Assembly: GCA_024226535.1 (NCBI GenBank) | Contig: JAAELP010000157.1 | Location: forward strand, 1-45,543 | DNA: 45,543 bases | Direction of reading: 5' to 3' | From: Planctomycetota bacterium | GTDB lineage: Bacteria > Planctomycetota > Phycisphaerae > Phycisphaerales > SM1A02 | Shown: piece after piece, positions 31,699 through 39,113 of the stretch | Numbering within the stretch: the stretch's first letter is position 1 | Layout of the letters: the number at the start of each line of letters is the position of its first letter | The notes under the pieces: generated by a model | Seen by the model: only the letters and a program-made list of their open reading frames with translations | Database searches by the model: none | Told to the model about the DNA's origin: nothing | Program-made: the position numbers and the translations under genes

Positions 31699-33135
31699 CT
31701 ACGCGACGCGCGCCCTGCCCGCCATCACGCCCGCCTTCCCTTCTTCCTCGGCCATCGTCTGCAGCGCGTTGTACGCCGCGTACTTGTACAGCTCGGTGAG
31801 CGACGGGTAGTTGAAGCACGCGCTGATCATGTAGTCGAGGCCGCCGCCGGTGGCGATGGCGAGCTGGGCGATGTGGATCAGCTCCGTGGCGCCGTGACCG
31901 ACGATCGTGGCGCCGAGGAGGGCGCGCGTGTCACGGTCGAAGACGCACTTGAGGATCCCCTTCTCGTCGCCCATCATGCGGCCGCGCACGTTGTGGCGGT
32001 ACAGCGCGCGCCCGACGACGGTCCGGTGCCCGGCTTCGCGCGCCTCCTCCTCCATCATGCCCACGCCGGAGATGCCGGGGATCGTGTAGATGCCCATCGG
32101 AGTCGTGTCGGCGAGCTTCTTCTTGAAGTCGATGCCGAACATGTCGCACGCGGCGACGCGGCCCTGCTCCATCGACGTCGAGGCCAGCGCCGGGAAGCCG
32201 ATGACGTCGCCGGCGGCGTAGATCGACGGGATGTTCGTGCGGTAGTGCTCGTCGACGATGATGAGCCCGCGCCGCCCGATCTCGACGCCGACTTCCTCGA
32301 GGCCCAGGTTCGCCGAGTTCGACGTGCGTCCCGCCGCCCACAGCAGGGCTTCGGCGGTGAGGGTGCGGCCGTCCTCGGTGGTGACGGAGACCGTGTCGCC
32401 GGGATTCGTGTCGACGCTGGCGACCGTGGTGTCGAGCCAGAGCTGGATGCCTTCGTCGCGCATCGAGTTCACGAGGTGATCGCGGCATTCGCCGTCGAGG
32501 AACGAGAGCAGATCGGTCCGCGGGTCGATGATGGTGATCTTGACGCCGATCTCCGCGAAGATCGACGCGTACTCGCAGCCGATCACGCCGGCGCCGACGA
32601 TGATCATCGACGACGGCACTTGCCCGAGCTCCAGCACGCCGTCGGCGTCCACGACGTTGGGATGCTGGAACGGTACGTGGTCGGGACGCACCGGCGACGA
32701 GCCGGTCGCGATGAGGAGGTGCTCGGCTCGAAGCGTCGTCTCCGAGCCGTTTCCGTGCTCCACGCGGATCGTGTTGGCGTCGACGAGCCGGCCCTGCCCG
32801 CAGAACACGTCGATGTCGTGCCGGTCCATCGAGCACTCGATGCGATCGTGCTCCTGCTGCTCGATACGGTGACGGCGGGCCATGAACCTCGGCACGGAGA
32901 CGTTGTGATCGACGGTGAACTCCATGCCCGGCAGGGGGCGCCGCCGGAACGCCGAGCAGAGCAGGGCGGTCTCTCGCAACGCTTTGGACGGAATCGTGCC
33001 GGTGTTCACCATCGCGCCGCCGGGGCGCGGCGTGCGCTCCACGATCGCCGCGCGGCGCTGGTAGTACGAGGCCTGCGTGGCCGCTTTCTCACCGGCGGGA
33101 CCGCAGCCGAGGCAGATGAGGTCGTAGGTCTTCAT
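31699..33135 (-). CDS. sthA: SthA-type soluble pyridine nucleotide transhydrogenase
   Basis: Predicted 478 residues. It is an FAD enzyme related to lipoamide dehydrogenase and probably exchanges reducing equivalents between NADPH and NAD+. The FAD loop is Gly10-Cys-Gly12-Pro-Ala-Gly15. Where disulphide reductases have CxxxxC, this protein has Met42 and Thr47 (AMVNTGTIPSK), as SthA does. The NAD loop is IIVGAGVIGCEYASIFAEIG and IYAAGDVIGFPALAS binds the flavin. The C-terminal dimerization domain lacks the His-Glu pair of reductases but has EEARE and a FNYPSLTELYKYAA ending, as in the family. Stops of this gene and the SpoIIE-type gene are 4 nt apart. Confidence 0.88.
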   Translation of the reverse strand: MKTYDLICLGCGPAGEKAATQASYYQRRAAIVERTPRPGGAMVNTGTIPSKALRETALLCSAFRRRPLPGMEFTVDHNVSVPRFMARRHRIEQQEHDRIECSMDRHDIDVFCGQGRLVDANTIRVEHGNGSETTLRAEHLLIATGSSPVRPDHVPFQHPNVVDADGVLELGQVPSSMIIVGAGVIGCEYASIFAEIGVKITIIDPRTDLLSFLDGECRDHLVNSMRDEGIQLWLDTTVASVDTNPGDTVSVTTEDGRTLTAEALLWAAGRTSNSANLGLEEVGVEIGRRGLIIVDEHYRTNIPSIYAAGDVIGFPALASTSMEQGRVAACDMFGIDFKKKLADTTPMGIYTIPGISGVGMMEEEAREAGHRTVVGRALYRHNVRGRMMGDEKGILKCVFDRDTRALLGATIVGHGATELIHIAQLAIATGGGLDYMISACFNYPSLTELYKYAAYNALQTMAEEEGKAGVMAGRARVA

Positions 33136-33181
33136 CTGGGCGCTATCGACCGCCCGGGCGAGGCACTTGGGATCGATCGCG

Positions 33182-33217
33182 GCGACGGAGCGACGAACCG
33201 ACGGAGCGACGAAGGGG
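33182..33217 (-). repeat. Left arm of a 36-bp inverted repeat
   Basis: A GACGGAGCGACGAA-rich 36-bp sequence matches the reverse complement of 33408-33443 at 33 of 36 positions. It lies 5 bp beyond the stop of the small membrane protein gene. Confidence 0.8.
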
Positions 33218-33222
33218 TGCCG

Positions 33223-33459
33223 TTATCGGGCGTCGCGCTCGGCGATGTTGAGGACGAGGACGCGCGACAACACCGCCGCGATCAGCACGAAGAAGATCCC
33301 CAGGCCCTTGTCGTTGCCGAACAACAGGAACGCGCCCGCGCCCGCGAGCAGCACCGCGGAGATCGCGTAACAGACGAATCGAACGGCCGGCCGCGAGCGC
33401 TCGTCGTCCCCTTCGTCGCTTCGTCGCTCCGTCGCTCCGTCGCTCTCCGCCTCCCTCAC
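33223..33459 (-). CDS. Small two-helix membrane protein
   Basis: Predicted 78 residues from GTG 33459, which overlaps the prolyl oligopeptidase stop by GTGA; a longer frame from 33498 would sit inside that gene. About 23 charged residues (Glu, Asp, Arg, Ser) are followed by two hydrophobic helices, about 25-45 and 51-70, joined by GNDKGLG, and a short Arg-ending tail. The charged N-terminus is encoded by one arm of a 36-bp inverted repeat whose other arm lies just past the stop codon. No family recognised. The overlap argues for real translation, but it is small and unsupported by homology. Confidence 0.55.
   Translation of the reverse strand: MREAESDGATERRSDEGDDERSRPAVRFVCYAISAVLLAGAGAFLLFGNDKGLGIFFVLIAAVLSRVLVLNIAERDAR
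33408..33443 (+). repeat. Right arm of the 36-bp inverted repeat
   Basis: The sequence is CGTCGCTTCGTCGCT-like; its reverse complement matches 33182-33217 at 33 of 36 bases. It lies inside the first codons of the small membrane protein gene, so that transcript could fold back on itself. Confidence 0.8.
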
Positions 33460-35549
33460 TCGTAATACATCCCCGTCTGCCACATCACGAACGACCACCG
33501 GTCCGCGATGTCACGGAGCTGGAGGTGCAGCGGCTTGCCGCGACCGTGGCCGGCTTCGCGATCGACCCACAGGAGGATCGGGTCCTCGTCGGCGTCGCTC
33601 GTCGTGGCGGCCTGCATCGCCGCCGCCATCTTGCGGGCGTGCATGGGGTGGACGCGGTTGTCGTTCTCGCCGGCGGTGAAGAAGACGGCGGGGTACTTCC
33701 GCCCCGGCTCGATGTTGTGGTACGGCGAGTAGGCGCGCAGCCACCGGAAGTGCTCGGGGTTCTCGGGATCGCCGTACTCGGGGACCCAGAACCTCGCCAT
33801 GAGCAGGTGCTGGTAGCGGAGCATGTCCAGCAGGGGGACCGCCGACACCACCGCGCTCCAGAGATCCGGTCGCTGGGTCGCCGCGACGCCCGTGAGCAGG
33901 CCGCCGTTGGAACCACCCAGCACCGCGAGGTGCTCAGGCGACGTGTACCCCTCGCTGATCATGTGCTCGGCCGCCGCGTAGAGATCGTCGAAGACGTTCT
34001 GCTTGTTGGCGAGCATGCCATCCTGGTGCCACGACTCGCCGTACTCGCCGCCGCCGCGCAGGTTCACGACGACGTAGATGCCGCCGCGCTCGAGCCAGGG
34101 GAAACGCGTCGCGCGGAACGACGGGGTCAACGAGATGTTGAAGCCGCCGTAGCCGTACAGGAGCGTGGGGGTCCTGCCGTCCTTCACGAGGTTCCGGTCG
34201 TGGACGACGAACATCGGTACGCGGGTGCCGTCGGCCGACGTCGTCCACTCCTGCTTCACGACGAGGCGGCTCGGGTCCACGGGCACCTCGGGGCGCGCCC
34301 ACAGGTCGCGCTCGCCGGTCGCGAAGTCGATCCGGTAGATGCTCGTGGGCTCGTTGAAGCTCGTGTACGTGAGGAACGCCTCGGTGCGATCGAAGTGGGT
34401 CGTGATCGACGCGGTGCCGAGGCCGGGAAGCTCCACCGGGCCGAGGAGCTTGCCGTCCATGTCGAAGGTCCGGAACTGCGAGGTGGCGTCCTGCACGTAG
34501 GAGGCGACGATCAGGCCGCGGGACTCGCTCACGCCGCGGAGCACGGCGCTCGGGTGTTCCTCGATGATCACGCGCCACGCGCGCTCCGGGTGCACGAGAT
34601 CGGCGGCGACGAGCGTACCGTTCGGGGCGTCCTTCGTCGTGAGCATGTAGAGCGTGTCGCCGTGGATGAACTGCGGGTTGAACCGTGCGTCGAGGCCGAT
34701 GGCGATCGGGCTCTGGACGAACTCGCCGGTGCGTCGCCACTCCTCGGCGTCCACGACGAAGACGTCCTGCTTCGACCAGCCCTCGAAGATCTCCGTGACG
34801 ATCCAGCGCCCGTCCCGGCTCATCCGCGCGCCGGGGATCCGGCTTGGCTCGGCCTGCATGAACAGCAGGGGATCCTGCCGGTGGTGGCGGCCGATCTCGT
34901 GGTACCGGAACGAGCGCGAGTACGCATCGCTCGGGTCTTCCAGCTTGCCGTAGAGGAACGCGGCGCCGCCCGGAGCCCACCCGGCGAACTCGATCTTGCC
35001 GGGGATCTCCTCGGCGAGCCATTGGCGCGAGTCGACCTCCATGACGTAGCAGACGGTCATCTCGTCGCCGGCGTGGCTGAGGCCGAAGGCGAGACGGCGG
35101 CCGTTCGGCGACGGCACGTACCAGTCCAGGGCGTAGAGCCCGCGCTCGTCGAGCGCATTTGGATCGAGCAGGACCTGCGGCGTTCCGTCGTGACCTTCCC
35201 GGAGGTACAGCACGGACTGGTTCTGCTTGCCGGTGCGCTCGGTGTAGAAGTACCGGTCCAGACGCATCGTCGGAGCGCCGACGGAGCCGATCGTCATCAG
35301 ATCCAGGAGCCGCGCCTCCAGCGCCGGACGACCGGGCAGGCCGTCGAGGATCTGCCGCGTGTACTCGTTCTGCTCCGTCGTCCACGCGGCGACCGCCTCG
35401 CTCTCGGCCTCCAGCGGCTCGAGCCAGCGGTAGTCGTCCACGATCTCCTGCCCGTGCATCCGCTCGACGACGGGTTCGGCGCGGGTCGGCGGCGGTCCGG
35501 CGAGGAGCGACGCGGTGAGGGTTCCGGCCGTGAGCAGCGTCGTCAGCAT
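33456..35549 (-). CDS. Prolyl oligopeptidase family S9A peptidase
   Basis: Predicted 697 residues with a signal-like hydrophobic start (about 1-24), so it may act in the periplasm or beyond. An N-terminal seven-bladed propeller (about 90-420) shields the catalytic domain. The triad is Ser547 (GGSNGG), Asp630 (ENDNRVHP) and His668 (AGHGRG), placed almost as in mammalian prolyl oligopeptidase. A YGYGGFNISLTP segment precedes the Ser. It cleaves short peptides after proline. Start ATG 35549 has GGAGG upstream and a TATGAT on the minus strand. It lies 56 bp after map and runs into the small membrane gene by GTGA. Confidence 0.93.
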   Translation of the reverse strand: MLTTLLTAGTLTASLLAGPPPTRAEPVVERMHGQEIVDDYRWLEPLEAESEAVAAWTTEQNEYTRQILDGLPGRPALEARLLDLMTIGSVGAPTMRLDRYFYTERTGKQNQSVLYLREGHDGTPQVLLDPNALDERGLYALDWYVPSPNGRRLAFGLSHAGDEMTVCYVMEVDSRQWLAEEIPGKIEFAGWAPGGAAFLYGKLEDPSDAYSRSFRYHEIGRHHRQDPLLFMQAEPSRIPGARMSRDGRWIVTEIFEGWSKQDVFVVDAEEWRRTGEFVQSPIAIGLDARFNPQFIHGDTLYMLTTKDAPNGTLVAADLVHPERAWRVIIEEHPSAVLRGVSESRGLIVASYVQDATSQFRTFDMDGKLLGPVELPGLGTASITTHFDRTEAFLTYTSFNEPTSIYRIDFATGERDLWARPEVPVDPSRLVVKQEWTTSADGTRVPMFVVHDRNLVKDGRTPTLLYGYGGFNISLTPSFRATRFPWLERGGIYVVVNLRGGGEYGESWHQDGMLANKQNVFDDLYAAAEHMISEGYTSPEHLAVLGGSNGGLLTGVAATQRPDLWSAVVSAVPLLDMLRYQHLLMARFWVPEYGDPENPEHFRWLRAYSPYHNIEPGRKYPAVFFTAGENDNRVHPMHARKMAAAMQAATTSDADEDPILLWVDREAGHGRGKPLHLQLRDIADRWSFVMWQTGMYYE

Positions 35550-35572
35550 GGGCTTCCTCCAGGGGGGCAGCC

Positions 35573-35578
35573 ATCATA
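35573..35578 (-). promoter_or_regulatory. -10 element TATGAT before the prolyl oligopeptidase gene
   Basis: TATGAT on the minus strand lies 23 nt before the start and is followed by a GGAGG ribosome binding site at about 35556-35560. Confidence 0.45.
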
Positions 35579-35605
35579 CCGGTGCGTCGGAACCGGGTTC
35601 CTCGC

Positions 35606-36418
35606 TCAGCCCACGATGTCCGGAAGCTGGTCCATGCCTTCGGTGAGGTCGCGCGGGCCCTGGTCGGTGATGAGGATGTCGGCCTCGTAGTGCACGCTCA
35701 GCGAGCCGTCCTCGGTGTAGATCGGCCACGCGTTGGGAGCGGACGTGATTCCGGAACCGCCGGAGGCGATCATCGGCTCCACCGCCAGGAGCATCCCCGG
35801 CTCGAACGACTTCCACGCGTCATGCCACTCGGCCTGGTGCTCGGGCATGACGTTGGAGATGAACGGCGGACCGTGCAGCTTGCGTCCGTACCCGTGTCCG
35901 CCGAGCCCGCGCACGAGCGAGAACCCGTGCCCGCCCTCGACGCACGACTGGACCGCGCGGGCCCAGTCGGCGAGCGGCCGGCCCGCCTGCATCGCCTCGA
36001 TCCCGGCCCGCAGCGACTCGCGACCGCAGCGCATCAGGGCCATCGCCTCGTCGCTCGCCTCCTCGATCGCGTACGTCCACGCGGCGTCCCCGATCCAGCC
36101 CGCGTGCTTGACCCCGATGTCGATCGACAGCACGTCGCCGCGCCGGATCGGCTCGTCGCTGAGCAGGTGCGTGCCGTGAACGATGCAGTCGTTCAGCGAC
36201 AGGCAGGTGTGGCTCGGGAAGGGCGGGTGCCCGGGGATCCGGTAACGCAGGAAGGCGCTCTTGCAGTCGAGGTCCGCGAGGATCTCCGCCGCCAGGGTGT
36301 CGATCTCCGCGAGCGTCAGCCCCGCGCGGAGGTGCTCCACGAGCCGCTCGTGCGTTCGCACGACGCACTGCCCGGCGGCGAGAGCACCTTCGATGTCGCG
36401 GGCGGCGGTCACGACCAT
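35606..36418 (-). CDS. map: Methionine aminopeptidase, type I
   Basis: Predicted 270 residues. It removes initiator methionine from nascent proteins. The five metal ligands are Asp100, Asp111, His175, Glu214 and Glu245; the S1 region His81 lies in NDCIVHG. The fold is the short bacterial type Ia without an N-terminal zinc extension. ATG 36418 is preceded on the minus strand by TAGGAT (36426-36431), leaving 7 nt. Cysteines at 72 and 78 flank the SLND strand, a minor variation. Confidence 0.95.
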   Translation of the reverse strand: MVVTAARDIEGALAAGQCVVRTHERLVEHLRAGLTLAEIDTLAAEILADLDCKSAFLRYRIPGHPPFPSHTCLSLNDCIVHGTHLLSDEPIRRGDVLSIDIGVKHAGWIGDAAWTYAIEEASDEAMALMRCGRESLRAGIEAMQAGRPLADWARAVQSCVEGGHGFSLVRGLGGHGYGRKLHGPPFISNVMPEHQAEWHDAWKSFEPGMLLAVEPMIASGGSGITSAPNAWPIYTEDGSLSVHYEADILITDQGPRDLTEGMDQLPDIVG

Positions 36419-36425
36419 GCGGCGG

Positions 36426-36431
36426 ATCCTA
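36426..36431 (-). promoter_or_regulatory. -10-like TAGGAT before map
   Basis: TAGGAT on the minus strand lies 7 nt before ATG 36418, in a 91-bp gap after hutI that otherwise holds nothing I can recognise. Confidence 0.4.
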
Positions 36432-36509
36432 CGGACTGGAGCCGAGGGGTCAAACCCGCCACCTCCATCGGTAGTTCTCGGTGTCGTTGTGCCCCGATCC
36501 CCAGAGTCG

Positions 36510-37775
36510 CTACTCCTCGTCCACCGCCTCCTCCGATTCCACCGCGCGGCTGTGGACGAGCTCGCCGCCGAAGAGGACGACGAGGGGGCCGGCGGTCGCG
36601 AACTCGTAGGCCAGCTCGCGTTCGTCGGAGCAGTCCAGGAGCTGGAGGTCGGCGCGCTTGCCCACCTCCAGCGAGCCCACCGAGTCCTGAAGCCCGAGCA
36701 GGACCGCCGGGTTCCAGGTCGCGGCGGTGATCGCCTCCGCGGGTGTCAGGCGGAGCCGGCGGCAGGCGAGGGCGATCGTGAACGGCATCGAGGGCGTCGG
36801 CGCCGATCCGGGGTTGTAGTTCGTGGCGATGGCCAGGGCGCCGCCCTCGTCCACGAAACGCCGCGCCGGAGCGTAGGCGTCCTGGAGATGGAACCCGGAG
36901 CAGGGGAGCATCACGCCGAAGGTCGAGCTGCCCGCGAGCTGGACGAGGTCCTGGCTGTTGGTCGCCTCGAGGTGGTCGACGCTGACCGCCCCCATCTCCA
37001 CGGCGAGCCGCGTCATGCCGAGGCTGTTGAACTGGTCGGCGTGGACGCGGAGGGGGCATCCGAGGTCGCGCGCCGCCTCGAACAGACGTTGCGTGTCCTC
37101 CAGGGACCACGCTCCCTGCTCGCAGTAGGCGTCGCAAACGATCTCGGGGAACTCCTGGACCACGGCCGGGAGTGTCTCGGTGATCGTCTGCTCGACGAAC
37201 CGTGGGTTCGAGGAGTCCACCGCGTGGGCCCCGAGGAAGGTGCCGATGACGGTCTGCGGCACGAGCTGGCTCACGGCGTGGATCGCCCGGAGCATCTTCA
37301 GCTCGTCGGCGGTGGTCAGGCCGTAGCCGCTCTTGATCTCCATCGTGCCGGTGCCCAGGGCAGCCATCGCCGCCATGCGGCGGAGCATCCCGACGACCAG
37401 CTCCTCCTCGCCGGCCTCCCGCACCGCTTGGACCGTGGACATGATGCCACCGCCCGTGCGGAGGATGTCCAGGTAGGACGCCCCGGCGAGCGACATCTCG
37501 AACTCGTCGAACCGCTGTCCGGCCCAGCAAGTGTGCGTGTGGCAGTCCACGAACGCCGGCATGAGGACCGAGCCGCCGGCGTCGAGCACATGGCCCTCGC
37601 CTTCCGACTCGCTGTCCGGTGGGTTCCCCTCGCCGAGCCCGGTGATCCGTGGGCCCTCCATGCGGAGATAGCCGTTCTCGATGATCCCAAGCTCGGAGAG
37701 GTCCGCGCCACGCCGCGGACCGGGCGAACCCGCGAGGGTCAGGATCCGAGCGTTCGTGATGACGACGGTGGCCAT
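36510..37775 (-). CDS. hutI: Imidazolonepropionase
   Basis: Predicted 421 residues. It hydrolyses 4-imidazolone-5-propanoate to N-formimino-L-glutamate in histidine degradation. The metal motif is His79-Thr-His81 in DCHTHTCWAG, and EIKSGYG, AHAVDSSNP, the HADQFNSLG loop (metal His) and IATNYNPGSAPT are conserved amidohydrolase blocks. ATG 37775 is preceded by TACAGT at exactly 9 nt, the same string as before hpnC. It is divergent from the STAS gene across 66 bp. hutU and hutH lie 3-5 kb away on the same strand, not in one operon. Confidence 0.94.
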   Translation of the reverse strand: MATVVITNARILTLAGSPGPRRGADLSELGIIENGYLRMEGPRITGLGEGNPPDSESEGEGHVLDAGGSVLMPAFVDCHTHTCWAGQRFDEFEMSLAGASYLDILRTGGGIMSTVQAVREAGEEELVVGMLRRMAAMAALGTGTMEIKSGYGLTTADELKMLRAIHAVSQLVPQTVIGTFLGAHAVDSSNPRFVEQTITETLPAVVQEFPEIVCDAYCEQGAWSLEDTQRLFEAARDLGCPLRVHADQFNSLGMTRLAVEMGAVSVDHLEATNSQDLVQLAGSSTFGVMLPCSGFHLQDAYAPARRFVDEGGALAIATNYNPGSAPTPSMPFTIALACRRLRLTPAEAITAATWNPAVLLGLQDSVGSLEVGKRADLQLLDCSDERELAYEFATAGPLVVLFGGELVHSRAVESEEAVDEE

Positions 37776-37784
37776 GTGGGCGTC

Positions 37785-37790
37785 ACTGTA
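37785..37790 (-). promoter_or_regulatory. -10 element TACAGT before hutI
   Basis: TACAGT in the context GGTACAGTGA on the minus strand ends 9 nt before ATG 37775, matching hpnC in sequence and spacing. Confidence 0.5.
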
Positions 37791-37841
37791 CCAGCGCACA
37801 CGCCTCAAGGCGGGATCGGGGCTGGTCGATACCAAGCGGCA

Positions 37842-38189
37842 GTGGCGCCCGTCATCCCCGGCCATCTACTCCGCTCTCGCTACGTCGAGCTGACCGCCCG
37901 CGGCGGAATCCTGACCGCCACGGTCACGACGCCCGCGCTCGGTCTGCGCGAGGCGCCCGCGGTGGCGGAGGTGCTCGTGGACGCGATCGACGAGTTCCGC
38001 GGAACGCTCCGATATATCGTGCTCGACCTGAGCTCGGTCGCGTTCATGAACAGCACCGGCCTCGGGATGTGCATCGACGCCCGCAATCGAGCTGCCAACC
38101 GCGGCGCCGGCGCGGTCGCCGTGGGCCTCGGACGCGACATCGAGGCGCTGTTCGAGTTGATGCGGCTCGATCGCTTCTTCCAGTTCTGA
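37842..38189 (+). CDS. STAS-domain protein (anti-sigma factor antagonist type)
   Basis: Predicted 115 residues from GTG 37842. It has a single STAS fold: GGILTATVTTPALG at the start, then LDLSSVAFMNSTGLGM (about 61-76), in which Ser71 is the position phosphorylated in SpoIIAA/RsbV proteins. In such systems a kinase inactivates the antagonist and a SpoIIE/RsbU phosphatase reactivates it. The SpoIIE-type gene at 29874 is a possible partner; no RsbW-type kinase or sigma factor is visible in this window. A GATACC lies 8 nt upstream of the GTG and no Shine-Dalgarno is seen. The frame stays open far upstream, antisense to hutI, but similarity begins near this start. Confidence 0.8.
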   Translation: MAPVIPGHLLRSRYVELTARGGILTATVTTPALGLREAPAVAEVLVDAIDEFRGTLRYIVLDLSSVAFMNSTGLGMCIDARNRAANRGAGAVAVGLGRDIEALFELMRLDRFFQF

Positions 38190-38196
38190 CTTTCCG

Positions 38197-39051
38197 TCAG
38201 TCGGAGTTCGGGTTCAGGGCTTCGCCGCAGAACTTGCAGAACTTCGCGTTCTTGCTGTGACCCTCGAGCGAGCAGTGCGGGCACGCCTGCGTGCTCACGG
38301 GTTGGATGGCCGCGGTCGCCAGCTCCGCGGAGATGATGCCCGTGGGGATGATGATGAAGCTGTACCCCAGCACCATGATGAGCGCCGCGAGGAACTGTCC
38401 GAGCCCCGTGGCCGGCGTGATGTCGCCGTAGCCGACGGTGGTCATCGTCACGATCGCCCAGTACATGCTCTCGGGGATCGACGAGAAGGCCGGGTTGACG
38501 CTGCCCTCCACGAGGTGCATGGCCGCGCCCATGATCACCACCACGATGAGGACCGCGGCCAGGAAGACGGTGACCTTGGCCCGGCTGGCCCAGACCGCGC
38601 GCCGCAGCGCCTTCGCCTCCGACAGGTACCGCGCGAGCTTGAAGATCCTGAAGATCCTCAGCAGCCGCAGGGCGCGGATGACCAGCAGCGAGTGGGCGTC
38701 GCCGACGAACGGCAGCAGGCCGAGGTACGTGGGGATGATCGCCAGGAGATCCACGAGACCGTAGAAGCTCCGGGCGTACCGGAGCGGCCGGCGGACGCAG
38801 ATCAGCCGCAGCACGTACTCGATCGTGAACAGGATCGTGAACACCCACTCCGCGAGGACCAGCGCCCGCTCGTACCGCAAGGCGATCGCCCCCACGCTCT
38901 CGAGCAGGACGCACAGGACGCTGGCCCCGATGGCCGCCAGCAGCAGGATGTCGAAGGCCGCGCCGATCGGCGTATCCGCCTCGAAGATGATCTCGTGGAG
39001 GCGCAGACGCCACGGGGCCACGTTCGGGGAGTCGGGACGGCGGGTGGGCAT
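38197..39051 (-). CDS. Voltage-gated-type potassium channel with C-terminal zinc ribbon
   Basis: Predicted 284 residues and six membrane helices. S4 (about 121-142) carries Arg126, Arg129, Arg132, Arg135 and Lys138 at three-residue spacing, a genuine voltage-sensor pattern. The pore loop contains Thr204-Thr205-Val-Gly-Tyr-Gly-Asp210, the potassium selectivity filter. After S6 comes a short tail with Cys257-x2-Cys260 and Cys272-x2-Cys275, a zinc-ribbon finger unusual on a Kv-like channel. It probably forms tetramers. ATG 39051 faces the DUF547 gene across 62 bp; the stop is 7 nt from the STAS stop. Confidence 0.92.
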   Translation of the reverse strand: MPTRRPDSPNVAPWRLRLHEIIFEADTPIGAAFDILLLAAIGASVLCVLLESVGAIALRYERALVLAEWVFTILFTIEYVLRLICVRRPLRYARSFYGLVDLLAIIPTYLGLLPFVGDAHSLLVIRALRLLRIFRIFKLARYLSEAKALRRAVWASRAKVTVFLAAVLIVVVIMGAAMHLVEGSVNPAFSSIPESMYWAIVTMTTVGYGDITPATGLGQFLAALIMVLGYSFIIIPTGIISAELATAAIQPVSTQACPHCSLEGHSKNAKFCKFCGEALNPNSD

Positions 39052-39100
39052 GCGTCGTATCTGTTTCGGCCCGGCGGACGCCCTGACGCGATTCTTTGGC

Positions 39101-39106
39101 TACCGT
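39101..39106 (+). promoter_or_regulatory. -10-like TACCGT before the DUF547 gene
   Basis: TACCGT ends 7 nt before ATG 39114, with no space for a ribosome binding site. Confidence 0.4.
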
Positions 39107-39113
39107 CGAGGCG

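Noticed and set aside
31699..33135. Loss of the redox cysteine pair in a lipoamide dehydrogenase-like enzyme as a sign of decay
   Set aside because: Met and Thr at these positions are normal for SthA-type transhydrogenases, so this is a family hallmark.
36261..37841. Long N-terminal extension of the STAS frame
   Set aside because: It is antisense to hutI and map and has no recognisable domain; the STAS fold begins after GTG 37842.
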